Positions 8,720 through 18,780 of a stretch of 64,000 bases of DNA are shown here, piece after piece. This DNA is from Flavobacterium branchiicola (GTDB taxonomy: Bacteria; Bacteroidota; Bacteroidia; Flavobacteriales; Flavobacteriaceae), in assembly GCF_018383905.1 (NCBI RefSeq), contig NZ_JAGYWA010000003.1:212931-276930 (forward strand). Direction: 5' to 3'. The translations under genes and the position numbers were made by a program. The number at the start of each line of letters is the position of its first letter. The stretch's first letter is position 1. The notes below the pieces were generated by a model. It was not told the DNA's origin. It saw nothing but the letters and a program-made list of their open reading frames with translations, and searched no databases.

Positions 8720-10408
8720 TTAGCTTAATCTAATTGCTGAAACACAAGCTCCTGTTGGTATCATTGGGAATACATTATTCTCTTTTTCTACCATGACTTC
8801 TAAGAAATAAGAATCTTTTGAAGCAAGCATTTCTGCTACCGCTGCATCAAGATCTTCTCGTTGTGTTACTTTTTTAGATTTGATATGATACCCTTCTGCG
8901 ATGGCAACAAAATTTGGATTAATCATTTTTGTTGAAGCATATCGGTTGTCAAAGAACAATTCCTGCCATTGACGTACCATTCCTAAAAATTCATTATTTA
9001 AAACCACGATTTTTACCGGAACCTGAGTCTGAAAAATTGTTCCCAGTTCCTGAATCGTCATTTGAAATCCACCATCACCAATAATAGCAACAACTTCACG
9101 CTCCGGTTTTCCCATTTTTGCTCCAATTGCAGCTGGAAGTGCAAACCCCATAGTTCCTAAACCACCGGATGTAATGTTACTTTTTGTTGAATTAAATTTG
9201 GCATATCGGCAGGCAAACATCTGGTGCTGACCAACATCTGAAACAATAATTGCATCCCCTTTTGAATGTTTATTGATCATTTCTAAAGTTTCTCCCATTG
9301 AGATTCCTTTACCATTTGTTGGATTTAATTCTTCTTTTATAACCGAATCAAATTCTATTTGATGTTTTTCCTTAAATTCATTATGCCATGCATCATGAGA
9401 TTTCTCTTCAATTAATGGCAATAATGCCGCTAAAGCTTCTTTTACATCACCTAAAACAGCGATTTCAGTTTTAACATTTTTATCAATTTCGGCTGGGTCG
9501 ATTTCAAAATGAATAACTTTTGCCTGTTTTGCATACGTTTTTAAATCTCCTGTTACACGGTCGTCAAAACGCATTCCGAAAGCGATTAAAACATCACATT
9601 CGTTAGTCAGTAAATTAGGTCCGTAATTTCCATGCATTCCCAACATACCAACATTTAATGGATGATCCGTTGGTAATGCAGACAATCCTAAAATTGTCCA
9701 TGCAGCCGGAATTCCTGATTTTTCAATTACTGCTTTGAACTCCGCTTCCGCCTGACCAAGGATAATTCCTTGTCCAAAAACAATAAATGGTTTTTTAGCA
9801 CTATTTATCAAAGCCGCAGCTTGAGCAACTTTATCTAAATTTAATTTCGGAACCGGAACGTAACTTCTGATTCCTGTGCATTTTTCGTACCTAAAATCAA
9901 ACTCATCAAACTGAGCATTTTTAGTAATATCAATCAATACTGGTCCTGGACGTCCAGAACGTGCAATATAAAATGCTTTTGCAATAATTTCCGGAATCTG
10001 AGAAGCCTCAGTTATTTGGAAATTCCATTTTGTAACCGGAGTTGAAATTCCGATAATATCGGTTTCCTGAAATGCATCTGAACCTAGTAAATGTCTACCA
10101 ACTTGTCCTGTAATGCAAACCATAGGAGTTGAATCAATCTGAGCGTCTGCAATTCCAGTCACTAAATTAGTTGCCCCCGGTCCAGATGTAGCAATTGCCA
10201 CACCTACTTTTCCTGTAGCTCTTGCATAACCCTGAGCTGCATGTGTTGCACCTTGTTCGTGACGTACTAAAACGTGGTGTAACTGATCCTGAAATTTATA
10301 TAATTCATCGTAAACCGGCATGATTGCTCCTCCAGGATAACCATAAACTAAATCTACTCCTTCTTCTAATAAACATCTTATAACGGCTTCTGCCCCTGAT
10401 ATTCTCAT
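8720..10408 (-). CDS. ilvB: Acetolactate synthase large (catalytic) subunit
   Basis: A 562-residue thiamine-diphosphate enzyme that condenses two pyruvates, or pyruvate with 2-oxobutyrate, the first common step of branched-chain amino acid synthesis. The N-terminal TPP domain has YGYPGGAIMPVYDEL with the catalytic Glu in the VRHEQGATHAAQGYARATG stretch. The central FAD-type domain is near 190-330. The C-terminal TPP-binding motif runs GDGGFQMT... to NNEFLGMVRQWQ (GDG to N spacing correct). Length is standard. It sits between ilvD and ilvN. The 189-base spacer before it (from ilvD) is a repeat mosaic. Confidence 0.96.
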   Translation of the reverse strand: MRISGAEAVIRCLLEEGVDLVYGYPGGAIMPVYDELYKFQDQLHHVLVRHEQGATHAAQGYARATGKVGVAIATSGPGATNLVTGIADAQIDSTPMVCITGQVGRHLLGSDAFQETDIIGISTPVTKWNFQITEASQIPEIIAKAFYIARSGRPGPVLIDITKNAQFDEFDFRYEKCTGIRSYVPVPKLNLDKVAQAAALINSAKKPFIVFGQGIILGQAEAEFKAVIEKSGIPAAWTILGLSALPTDHPLNVGMLGMHGNYGPNLLTNECDVLIAFGMRFDDRVTGDLKTYAKQAKVIHFEIDPAEIDKNVKTEIAVLGDVKEALAALLPLIEEKSHDAWHNEFKEKHQIEFDSVIKEELNPTNGKGISMGETLEMINKHSKGDAIIVSDVGQHQMFACRYAKFNSTKSNITSGGLGTMGFALPAAIGAKMGKPEREVVAIIGDGGFQMTIQELGTIFQTQVPVKIVVLNNEFLGMVRQWQELFFDNRYASTKMINPNFVAIAEGYHIKSKKVTQREDLDAAVAEMLASKDSYFLEVMVEKENNVFPMIPTGACVSAIRLS

Positions 10409-10417
10409 AGTATATTG

Positions 10418-10590
10418 TTTTTATCAATTTCAATGGCAATGTCAAAAATCAATATCAAATTCAATGGCAATATTTTAAAATCAATTTCAATTATAAATTT
10501 TAAATTGATCTTTTGTATTTCTATTTTTTATTGCAATTGATATTGATTTTTGAAATTGTTATTATCATTGAAATTGATTTTTGTAATTGT
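10418..10590. repeat. CAATTTCAATGGCAAT repeat mosaic between ilvD and ilvB
   Basis: Multiple imperfect copies of CAATTTCAAT and CAATGGCAAT on the left side, and of their reverse complements (ATTGAAATTG type) on the right, make a large imperfect foldback. It lies inside an operon, so it will be transcribed. Confidence 0.55.
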
Positions 10591-10597
10591 TATTTAA

Positions 10598-12271
10598 TTA
10601 ATTATCGGTAACGCAACCTGTTGATGCGCTTGAAACCGATTTGGCATATTTAAACAAAACTCCTCTGTCAACTTTTAGAGCTGGCTGAACCCAAGCTGCT
10701 TTTCTAGCTGCAAATTCCTCGTCAGATATCTTTAGGTCGATTGTATTTTTCACTGCATCAATGGCAATTATATCTCCATCTTTTACTAGTGCAATACCAC
10801 CACCATCATAAGCTTCTGGTGTAACGTGTCCTACCACAAAACCGTGCGAACCGCCCGAGAATCTACCGTCTGTGATTAGTGCACAAGTGCTTCCTAATCC
10901 GGCTCCAATAATCGCAGATGTAGGCTTTAGCATTTCCGGCATTCCCGGACCACCTTTTGGTCCACAACCTCTAATGACGACTACATTTCCTGGTTTAATT
11001 TTTCCGGCCTCAAGACCTGGAATTACTTCAAATTCTCCTTCAAATACGACAGCTGGTCCTTCAAAGTATTCTCCTTCTTTACCGCTAATTTTTGCCACAG
11101 CTCCTTCTGAAGCAAGGTTTCCGTATAATACCTGAATATTTCCTGTTGGTTTTAACGCTTTTTGAATTTCATGAATAACTTCTTGTCCGTCTTGCAAATC
11201 CGGAGTAGAAGCTAAATTTTCTGCAACTGTTTTTCCTGTTACTGTCAAACAATCTCCATGAATCAATCCAACTTTTAATAAATATTTCATTACTCCTGGA
11301 ATACCTCCAGCTTCATGAATATCTTCCATCATATATTTTCCACTTGGCTTCATATCAGCTAGAACCGGAGTTCTGTCATTAATAGCCTGAAAATCATCCA
11401 AAGTGATTGTAATACCAACAGAATGTGCCATTGCAATTAAGTGCATAACCGCATTTGTAGAACCTCCTAAAACCGCTACAATTGTAATAGCGTTTTCAAA
11501 AGCTTTACGAGTCATAATATCTCTTGGCTTAATATCTTTTTCTAATAAAATTTTAATTGCAGCTCCGGCAGCAAGACATTCATCTCTTTTTTCCTGACTT
11601 AAAGCAGGGTTAGAAGAACTGTATGGCATACTCATTCCTAATGCTTCTATTGCAGAAGACATAGTATTTGCAGTATACATACCACCACAAGCACCAGCGC
11701 CTGGACAAGCATTCTGAATAACACCTTTAAAATCTTCCGGAGTAATTTCGCCTTTTACTTTTTTACCTAAAGCCTCAAAAGCAGAAACGATATTTAAAGA
11801 TTCTCCTTTCCATTTTCCTGAATGAATAGATCCTCCGTAAACCATCATCGACGGGCGGTTTAATCTTCCCATTGCAATAAGTGCTCCAGGCATATTTTTA
11901 TCACAGCCAGGAATCGCAATAATACTATCGTACCATTGTGCTCCGGCAACTGTTTCAATAGAATCGGCAATTACATCACGAGAAACTAGTGAGTAACGCA
12001 TTCCTTCCGTACCGTTTGAAATTCCGTCACTAACACCAATGGTATTAAAAATAAGTCCGACCAGATTTGCATCCCAAACACCTTTTTTAACATCTTTTGC
12101 TAAATCGTTCAAGTGCATGTTACATGTATTACCATCGTAACCCATGCTCACAATACCAACTTGTGCTTTTTTCAAATCTTCTTCAGTTAAACCAATACCA
12201 TATAACATGGCTTGCGCCGCAGGCTGTGTTTGATCTTGAGTGATGGTTTTGCTGTACTTATTTAATTCCAT
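10598..12271 (-). CDS. ilvD: Dihydroxy-acid dehydratase
   Basis: A 557-residue iron-sulfur dehydratase converting dihydroxy-isovalerate and dihydroxy-methylvalerate to the 2-keto acids. The cluster ligands are visible in [10 protein letters not shown] and [31 protein letters not shown] is the C-terminal family signature. Length is typical. It is the first structural gene after the Ile/Val leader peptide and attenuator (12301-12433), so its transcription should respond to charged tRNA-Ile and tRNA-Val. ilvB, ilvN and ilvC follow in order on the minus strand. Confidence 0.96.
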   Translation of the reverse strand: MELNKYSKTITQDQTQPAAQAMLYGIGLTEEDLKKAQVGIVSMGYDGNTCNMHLNDLAKDVKKGVWDANLVGLIFNTIGVSDGISNGTEGMRYSLVSRDVIADSIETVAGAQWYDSIIAIPGCDKNMPGALIAMGRLNRPSMMVYGGSIHSGKWKGESLNIVSAFEALGKKVKGEITPEDFKGVIQNACPGAGACGGMYTANTMSSAIEALGMSMPYSSSNPALSQEKRDECLAAGAAIKILLEKDIKPRDIMTRKAFENAITIVAVLGGSTNAVMHLIAMAHSVGITITLDDFQAINDRTPVLADMKPSGKYMMEDIHEAGGIPGVMKYLLKVGLIHGDCLTVTGKTVAENLASTPDLQDGQEVIHEIQKALKPTGNIQVLYGNLASEGAVAKISGKEGEYFEGPAVVFEGEFEVIPGLEAGKIKPGNVVVIRGCGPKGGPGMPEMLKPTSAIIGAGLGSTCALITDGRFSGGSHGFVVGHVTPEAYDGGGIALVKDGDIIAIDAVKNTIDLKISDEEFAARKAAWVQPALKVDRGVLFKYAKSVSSASTGCVTDN

Positions 12272-12300
12272 TATGTATTATTTTATTTTAATTTTTGTTC

Positions 12301-12331
12301 AAAAAAAAACCTTCCAGTATTTGGAAGGTTT
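12301..12331 (-). terminator. ilv attenuator terminator hairpin
   Basis: On the minus strand AAACCTTCC (12331-12323) pairs with GGAAGGTTT (12315-12307), and a T-run continues to 12301. It lies between the leader-peptide stop (12356) and the ilvD start (12271). The 5' arm can instead pair with GGAATGGT in the last sense codons of the leader, giving an antiterminator. Confidence 0.88.
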
Positions 12332-12355
12332 ATAATATAGTTTGTTCAATTATAT

Positions 12356-12433
12356 TTATACCATTCCTAACGCAGATGTGCTAATCACATTGACAACAAC
12401 GACAGAAGTAATAATAATAATTGAGTTTTGCAT
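12356..12433 (-). CDS. ilv operon leader peptide (Ile/Val-rich, 25 aa)
   Basis: A short frame on the minus strand, ATG at 12433 and TAA at 12356-12358. The peptide begins MQNS, then has four consecutive Ile codons (all ATT), Thr-Ser, four consecutive Val codons, Asn-Val-Ile, and ends SALGMV. Such runs of the operon's own end-product amino acids are the hallmark of a transcription attenuation leader. The stop codon lies 24 bases before a terminator hairpin. The codons GGA-ATG-GTA just before the stop can pair with the terminator's 5' arm (GGAA with TTCC, GGT with ACC, one bulged T), which is the expected antiterminator. A TACTTTTG promoter element lies 20 bases before the ATG. It is too short for standard gene finders. 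I assign it by pattern, not by homology. Confidence 0.88.
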   Translation of the reverse strand: MQNSIIIITSVVVVNVISTSALGMV

Positions 12434-12453
12434 TTTTTTTCTTTTCAGTGAGC

Positions 12454-12461
12454 CAAAAGTA
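12454..12461 (-). promoter_or_regulatory. Promoter -7 element of the ilv leader transcript
   Basis: The minus strand reads TACTTTTG, matching TAnnTTTG, 20 bases before the leader ATG at 12433. It places the start of transcription just ahead of the leader and separates ilvDBNC from the upstream leuAB genes. No good TTG -33 box was found. Confidence 0.55.
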
Positions 12462-12543
12462 TAAAAACTTTAAGTACTAAAAAAATAAAATCTCAACATT
12501 TTGAACACTTCTTGTTATTTCTTATACGTTTTAACAAAAAATA

Positions 12544-13662
12544 TTAAACAATTGTCGATTGTCCAATACTTACATTGTCATTATTAAAATAAAGCAAGTC
12601 ATCTTTGCTGAAAATAAAATTAGAAACAAAGTCCCCTACTTCATTAGTACCGAATTTTGAATCCGGTTTTAAATCAACCGTAACCACTTTAAATTCTATT
12701 GCTTTTTCTACCGCTTTGTAAATTACATGAGCTTCTTTAGTTAATCCAAAATGTTCCAACAAAAGCGCTGCTGCTAAAATCGAAGCAATCGGATTTGCAA
12801 TATTTTTTCCTTTTGCCTGCGGATAAGAACCGTGAATTGGTTCAAACAAAGCATTTTTTTCTCCTAAAGAAACTGATGGAAGCAAACCAATAGATCCCGT
12901 AATTACACTTGCTTCATCGGATAAAATATCTCCGAACAAATTCTCTGTTAGAATCACATCAAATTGTTTCGGATTTAAAATCAACTGCATTGCAGCGTTA
13001 TCTACAAATAAGAAATCTAAAGCAACATCAGGATAACTTTCTCCCACTTTCTGAACTACTTTTCTCCATAATCTGGAAGTTTCCAAAACATTTGCTTTGT
13101 CAACCATAGTTAACTTTTTGCGTCGTTTTTGAGCCGATTTAAAAGCTAAATGGGTAATTCTGGTGATTTCTTCTTCTGAATATTCACATAAATCTGAAGC
13201 AACTGTTCCTTCTTCATTAAGTGTTTTTGCTCCAAAATAAGCTCCACCTGTTAATTCTCTGAAAATTGTAAAATCTGCACCTTCAATAATTTCTCTTTTT
13301 AAAGGAGAAGATTCAATTAATGCTTTATAAGGCTTGATTGGACGTATGTTTGCAAACAAACCTAATTCCTTACGCAATTTTAATAATCCTTGCTCCGGGC
13401 GAACTTTCGCATTCGGATTGTTATCATATTTTGGATCGCCAATAGCACCAAGCAAAACAGCATCGGTATTAAGACAAAGATTTAGCGTTTGTTCCGGGAG
13501 CGGGTTTCCTGTTTTGTCAATTGCAACTGCACCTATAAGTGCTTCTTCAAAAACAAATTCATGATTGTACACCTCACCGATAGCATATAATGCTTTTTTG
13601 GCTTGTAAAATTACTTCCGGTCCAATACCGTCTCCTGGTAAAACTGCTATTTTCAAATTCAT
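12544..13662 (-). CDS. leuB: 3-isopropylmalate dehydrogenase
   Basis: A 372-residue NAD-dependent oxidative decarboxylase of leucine synthesis. The start (MNLKIAVLPGDGIGPEV) is the family N-terminus. The metal/substrate region reads FRELTGGAYFGAKT, followed by the catalytic Lys in TMVDKANVLETSRLW. NLFGDILSDEASVITGSIGLLPS and EPIHGSYPQAKGKNIANP are the isocitrate/isopropylmalate dehydrogenase signatures. The C-terminal ~20 residues after the family end look like a short extension. It follows leuA by 78 bases. The leuC and leuD genes for the intervening isomerase are not in the window. Confidence 0.95.
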   Translation of the reverse strand: MNLKIAVLPGDGIGPEVILQAKKALYAIGEVYNHEFVFEEALIGAVAIDKTGNPLPEQTLNLCLNTDAVLLGAIGDPKYDNNPNAKVRPEQGLLKLRKELGLFANIRPIKPYKALIESSPLKREIIEGADFTIFRELTGGAYFGAKTLNEEGTVASDLCEYSEEEITRITHLAFKSAQKRRKKLTMVDKANVLETSRLWRKVVQKVGESYPDVALDFLFVDNAAMQLILNPKQFDVILTENLFGDILSDEASVITGSIGLLPSVSLGEKNALFEPIHGSYPQAKGKNIANPIASILAAALLLEHFGLTKEAHVIYKAVEKAIEFKVVTVDLKPDSKFGTNEVGDFVSNFIFSKDDLLYFNNDNVSIGQSTIV

Positions 13663-13740
13663 AACGTCTCGTTCTTTATGATTTAAATCTTTATTTTTCT
13701 ATTTTTCTTTCTTCTTTCTTCTTAGTCTTTTTCTAATAAA

Positions 13741-14937
<1,197 letters not shown>

Positions 14938-14951
14938 TCACATTGTGATAA

Positions 14952-14959
14952 CAAATATA
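14952..14959 (-). promoter_or_regulatory. Promoter -7 element of leuA
   Basis: The minus strand reads TATATTTG, matching TAnnTTTG, 30 bases before the leuA start. No leader peptide rich in Leu codons lies between it and the gene. Confidence 0.45.
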
Positions 14960-15071
14960 TATTGTACTTATGCAGTACGAAATTCGTTTTATTGAAATTA
15001 TACTGTTCATAAAACATTTTATATTCTACCAAATAACTGATAATTAATAAGTTACATTATTATTTTTTACA

Positions 15072-16616
15072 ATGGCTAACCATCAAAAAGATTTCTTATT
15101 TGTTCTGATTAAATCGCTTTCCAAATCTGAAAAAAGACAATTTAAAATTTTTGCGAGTCGATTAGAGACAAGTTCGAACACAAAATTTATCGAATTATTC
15201 AACATTTTAGACAAGTCTGAATCCTATGATGAAAAACTGATTCTAAAGAGTGGTGCTATAAAAAAAATACAGTTATCTAACTTAAAATCATATCTATACA
15301 AACAAATTCTGGTAAGTATACGTTTAAATATTCCCAGCCAGAATATTCGTTATCAATTACGCGAGCAAATAGATTTTGCAGGAATTCTATATAATAAAGG
15401 ATTGTATAAACAGAGTTTAAAAATTCTGGATAAAACAAAACAAATAGCGCTCGAGAATGATGAAAAATATATGGCTTATGAAATTGTAGAATTCGAAAAA
15501 CTAATCGAATCGCAATACATAACGAGAAGTATCCAGGGCCGCGCCGATGAATTGGTTATTCAGGCAAAGGAGTTGAATTATCGCAATACTATTTCTAGTA
15601 AATTATCAAATCTGTCTTTACAGCTTTACGGAATCATGCTAAAAACAGGATACGTAAAAAATGATGAAGAATACAAATACATTGACGATTACTTTAACAA
15701 ACATATTGCAAAACTAGATGAAACTAAGTTTGGTTTTCGTGAAAAATACTGGTTTTACAATGCCAATTTATGGCGCAGTTTCTTAGTGCAGGACTTTTTG
15801 GCGAGTTATAAATATGCTTATAAATGGGTGCAGCTATTTTATGACAACCCAAATATGATTTACCAGAATCCGGTATTTTTCCTTAAAGGAAATCATTACT
15901 TTTTGGAGTCGCTTTATATGCTGAAGTATCAGTCAAATTTCAGGAAATATTTATCTCTTCTAGAAGAAACCATTGCAGATGATAAATTTCCGGTAAATGA
16001 CAACATTGCATCGCTATCATTTCTATATGTTTATAACAATAAATTAAATCTGCATATTCTGGAAGGCACTTTTGAAGAGAGTGAATATTTGATTCCGGAA
16101 ATTTTAGATAAATTAAAACTTCATAGTGAACATCTTGATGAACATCACGAAATGTTATTTTTCTACAAAATTGCTTCTATCTATTTTGGGAATGAAAAAT
16201 ACAATGAGTGTATTAATTATCTCGATAAGATTATCAATAATAAAAACCTGACGATGCGTGAGGATTTAATGTGCTTTGCAAGACTTTTATCATTGATTGC
16301 ACATTATGAACTAGGAAAAGATTATTACCTGGAAAATCATCTGAAAAACACGTATAAGTTTCTACTAAAAATGAACGACTTACATGAAGTTCAAAAGGAA
16401 ATTATTAAGTTTTTGAGAAACCTGAATAATTTTTATCCAACTGATATTAAAAAGGAATTTAAAAAAATGCACGCTCGTTTTGTAGAGCTTGAGAAGAACA
16501 CTTACGAAAAAAGAGCTTTTTTATATCTGGATATTATTTCCTGGCTCGAAAGTAAAATTGAAAACCGGAAAATCGCTGATATTATTAAGGAAAAAGCGAA
16601 GTTGAATAGCCGATAG
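15072..16616 (+). CDS. Conserved helical-repeat protein of unknown function
   Basis: A 514-residue protein I cannot assign to a named family. It starts MANHQKDFLFVLIKSLSKSEKRQFKIFA, with no signal peptide or membrane segment. It is rich in Leu, Tyr, Asn and Lys. Pairs of amphipathic helices occur throughout, for example QSLKILDKTKQIALENDEKYMA and ECINYLDKIINNKNLT, which look like TPR-type repeats. Such proteins are typically scaffolds. The gene is divergent from leuA with a 149-base spacer and is followed by a terminator hairpin, so it is probably transcribed alone. Base composition matches its neighbours. I know no experimental role. Confidence 0.75.
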   Translation: MANHQKDFLFVLIKSLSKSEKRQFKIFASRLETSSNTKFIELFNILDKSESYDEKLILKSGAIKKIQLSNLKSYLYKQILVSIRLNIPSQNIRYQLREQIDFAGILYNKGLYKQSLKILDKTKQIALENDEKYMAYEIVEFEKLIESQYITRSIQGRADELVIQAKELNYRNTISSKLSNLSLQLYGIMLKTGYVKNDEEYKYIDDYFNKHIAKLDETKFGFREKYWFYNANLWRSFLVQDFLASYKYAYKWVQLFYDNPNMIYQNPVFFLKGNHYFLESLYMLKYQSNFRKYLSLLEETIADDKFPVNDNIASLSFLYVYNNKLNLHILEGTFEESEYLIPEILDKLKLHSEHLDEHHEMLFFYKIASIYFGNEKYNECINYLDKIINNKNLTMREDLMCFARLLSLIAHYELGKDYYLENHLKNTYKFLLKMNDLHEVQKEIIKFLRNLNNFYPTDIKKEFKKMHARFVELEKNTYEKRAFLYLDIISWLESKIENRKIADIIKEKAKLNSR

Positions 16617-16660
16617 TTTTTTTTAAAATTCCAATTTAAAAAATTCCAAATTCCAATATA

Positions 16661-16696
16661 AAAAAAGCCTGAAAGATTCATCTTTCAGGCTTTTTT
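16661..16696. terminator. Terminator after the helical-repeat gene
   Basis: AAAAAAGCCTGAAAGA and its complement around a TTCA loop, ending in a run of T on the plus strand. Confidence 0.85.
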
Positions 16697-16697
16697 T

Positions 16698-16826
16698 TGT
16701 CATTTCGACGTAAGGAGAAATCGCACCAGAAACTCTACAAAGATTGGCGACAAACTTTGCGGAATCCCGCGTGCGATTTGCTTCGCCTACTCGCTGTCGC
16801 TCGGGTCTCCTTACGTCGAAATGACA
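16698..16826. repeat. Foldback repeat, TGTCATTTCGA family
   Basis: Perfect 21-bp arms (16698-16718 and 16806-16826) enclose a GC-richer interior with an inner AAATCGCA/TGCGATTT pairing. The outer end TGTCATTTCGA is shared with the element at 3963-4066. An open frame crosses this element but is not a gene. Confidence 0.78.
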
Positions 16827-16852
16827 CACTTTGCGCAAAGTTTATATACAAC

Positions 16853-16885
16853 AAACCCGACAGGTTTTAAAAACCTGTCGGGTTT
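16853..16885. terminator. Perfect GC-rich hairpin
   Basis: AAACCCGACAGGTTT (16853-16867) and its exact complement (16871-16885) around a 3-base loop. It is terminator-like, but the short T-run makes it a weak call; it may be a repeat. Confidence 0.55.
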
Positions 16886-16895
16886 ACTAAACGTA

Positions 16896-16932
16896 AAAAT
16901 CCCAAACTCCAACAATTGGAATTTGGGATTTT
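16896..16932. terminator. Terminator-like hairpin after the M1-family gene
   Basis: AAAATCCCAA...CCAA pairs with TTGG...TTGGGATTTT (one mismatch) just downstream of the minus-strand peptidase stop at 16956. T-runs are present on both strands. Confidence 0.7.
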
Positions 16933-16955
16933 AAAAATTGAGAATTATCGAATTT

Positions 16956-18611
16956 CTATTCAATTATATTAGAAGTCGTAACATAAAAATTCTTATCAAC
17001 TTCCAGTGTACGTTTTTCATCTGTTGTTTTTACAGATTGCCATTCAGTAGTTGGTTTTAACCAGGTTTCAACTCCGTTTAGTTTTACTTTTACAGGCAAA
17101 TCAAATTTAGTTACGCAATTTGTCCAGTGATAGCCAAATGTTCCGTTTTTAAACATATATTCAAAAACCGGAATTTGTGTTGTAGTTAAATATTGGGCAA
17201 AAACTCTGTTGAAATTAATTCCTGATTGTTCATTGATATAATCCTCAATTTGTTTTCCGGTAACCGTTTGATGGTAAAAAGTTTTATTTAAACCTCTTAA
17301 AATAGATTTCCATTTTGCATCATCATTTATTACCTGACGAATCATATGCAGCATATTTGCTCCTTTCGGATACATATCTCCGGATCCTTCATTATTTACA
17401 TCATAATGCCCTGTAATTGGCGTATCATTATGAATGTTTTTTCTGCATCCAATCACATATTCCGCTCCTGCTTCTTTACCATAATAATATTCAACAAAAA
17501 GACTTTCAGAATAGTTGGTAAAACTTTCATGAACCCACATATCAGCAATGTCTTTATAGGTAATATTATTAGCAAACCACTCATGACCAGACTCGTGAAT
17601 GATGATAAAATCAAATTTTAATCCCCAGCCGGTTCCACTTAAATCGTTTCCTAAATACCCTTTTTTGTATTGATTTCCGTAAGTTACAGAACTTTGATGT
17701 TCCATTCCTAAATACGGAACTTCTACCAATTTATAACTATCCTCATAAAATGGATATGGTCCAAACCAGTTTTCAAACGCTTTTAGCATTCTTGGCGCAT
17801 CTTTAAATTGCTCTTTAGCTAAAGCCAAATTATCTTTTAAAACATAATAATTACAATCTAAATCACCTTTTTCTCCTTTAAATTTTTCAGAGAAATTAAC
17901 GTAATCACCAATATTGATATTTACACCATAATTATTGATTGGGTTTGACACGTACCAATTAAAGGTTTTAGTACCATCTTTCTCTTTTTTAATACTTTGC
18001 AATCTTCCATTAGAAACTTCTGTTAAATCTCCCGGAACATTCACACTGATAAGCATATTTTCTACTTCATCATACATATGATCCTTACATGGCCACCAAA
18101 CACTCGCTCCTAACCCCTGACAAGATGTAGCAATAAAATCTTTTCCGTTATTATCTTTTTTCCAGGAGAATCCACCATCCCAAGGTGCTCTCACAGCCTC
18201 TTTTGGTTTTCCTCCAAAAGAAATCACCACTTCTTTCGTTTCTCCAACTTTTTGTTTTGCGGTTAACTGAATAAAAAAAGCATTTCCATCTCTTTCAAAT
18301 TTCAGTTCTTTTCCATTCTGAGTTACTTTGTAAATCTGCATTGGTTCCTGCAAATCGATCTGCATTCTATCATTCTCTGTTAGAACAGTATAACGTACCG
18401 TATTTAAACCTTTTATTGTTTTATCTGATGGATTTACTTTTACATCTAAATGATAATATTTTAAATCCCACCAGGCTCTTTCTTTAGTAATGCTTCCGCG
18501 TAAAGTATCCTGATGTGTAAAAACAGTTTCTGACTTATTTAGAAGCCCTTGCGCATTTGCGCCGAAACCAATTAGAAAGGCGAAAAAAGCGCCACCAAAG
18601 TATTTTCTCAT
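16956..18611 (-). CDS. Secreted M1-family metallopeptidase (aminopeptidase-like)
   Basis: A 551-residue zinc peptidase of the gluzincin M1 family. I start at the ATG at 18611 (MRKYFGGAFFAFLIGFGANAQ), which gives a clean Sec signal peptide ending in ANAQ. A frame opening 10 codons earlier would spoil it. The N-terminal beta domain starts near DLKYYHLDVKVNP. The substrate-binding exopeptidase region is GMEHQSSVTYG. The zinc site is HESGHEW, with the downstream Glu in WVHESFTNYSE. Length is short for M1 because the long C-terminal helical domain is absent. A TACATTTG promoter element lies 51 bases upstream. A second, unlinked M1 peptidase is at 31700-33760. Confidence 0.9.
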   Translation of the reverse strand: MRKYFGGAFFAFLIGFGANAQGLLNKSETVFTHQDTLRGSITKERAWWDLKYYHLDVKVNPSDKTIKGLNTVRYTVLTENDRMQIDLQEPMQIYKVTQNGKELKFERDGNAFFIQLTAKQKVGETKEVVISFGGKPKEAVRAPWDGGFSWKKDNNGKDFIATSCQGLGASVWWPCKDHMYDEVENMLISVNVPGDLTEVSNGRLQSIKKEKDGTKTFNWYVSNPINNYGVNINIGDYVNFSEKFKGEKGDLDCNYYVLKDNLALAKEQFKDAPRMLKAFENWFGPYPFYEDSYKLVEVPYLGMEHQSSVTYGNQYKKGYLGNDLSGTGWGLKFDFIIIHESGHEWFANNITYKDIADMWVHESFTNYSESLFVEYYYGKEAGAEYVIGCRKNIHNDTPITGHYDVNNEGSGDMYPKGANMLHMIRQVINDDAKWKSILRGLNKTFYHQTVTGKQIEDYINEQSGINFNRVFAQYLTTTQIPVFEYMFKNGTFGYHWTNCVTKFDLPVKVKLNGVETWLKPTTEWQSVKTTDEKRTLEVDKNFYVTTSNIIE

Positions 18612-18661
18612 TATTAATAATTTTGTAGTAAATAAGGGCACTCACCCTGTTTAATAGATAA

Positions 18662-18669
18662 CAAATGTA
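18662..18669 (-). promoter_or_regulatory. Promoter -7 element of the M1 peptidase gene
   Basis: The minus strand reads TACATTTG (TAnnTTTG), 51 bases before the ATG at 18611. Confidence 0.45.
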
Positions 18670-18780
18670 AACATTCAGATTAAGTATTCTAAAATTTTAT
18701 GATTTCTGTTTAAAAAAATAATAAGCAAATTTATTATTGTTTGCTTATTTTAGTCTTTTCTAATTATTATTCCTTTCAAT

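Noticed and set aside
10872..11597. Plus-strand frames opposite ilvD
   Set aside because: Antisense to a fully supported gene; they reflect its codon bias.
16623..16838. 71-codon minus-strand frame across the spacer after 16616
   Set aside because: It is translated entirely from a terminator and a foldback repeat (Arg-rich, no domain); the inverted repeat explains the open frame.
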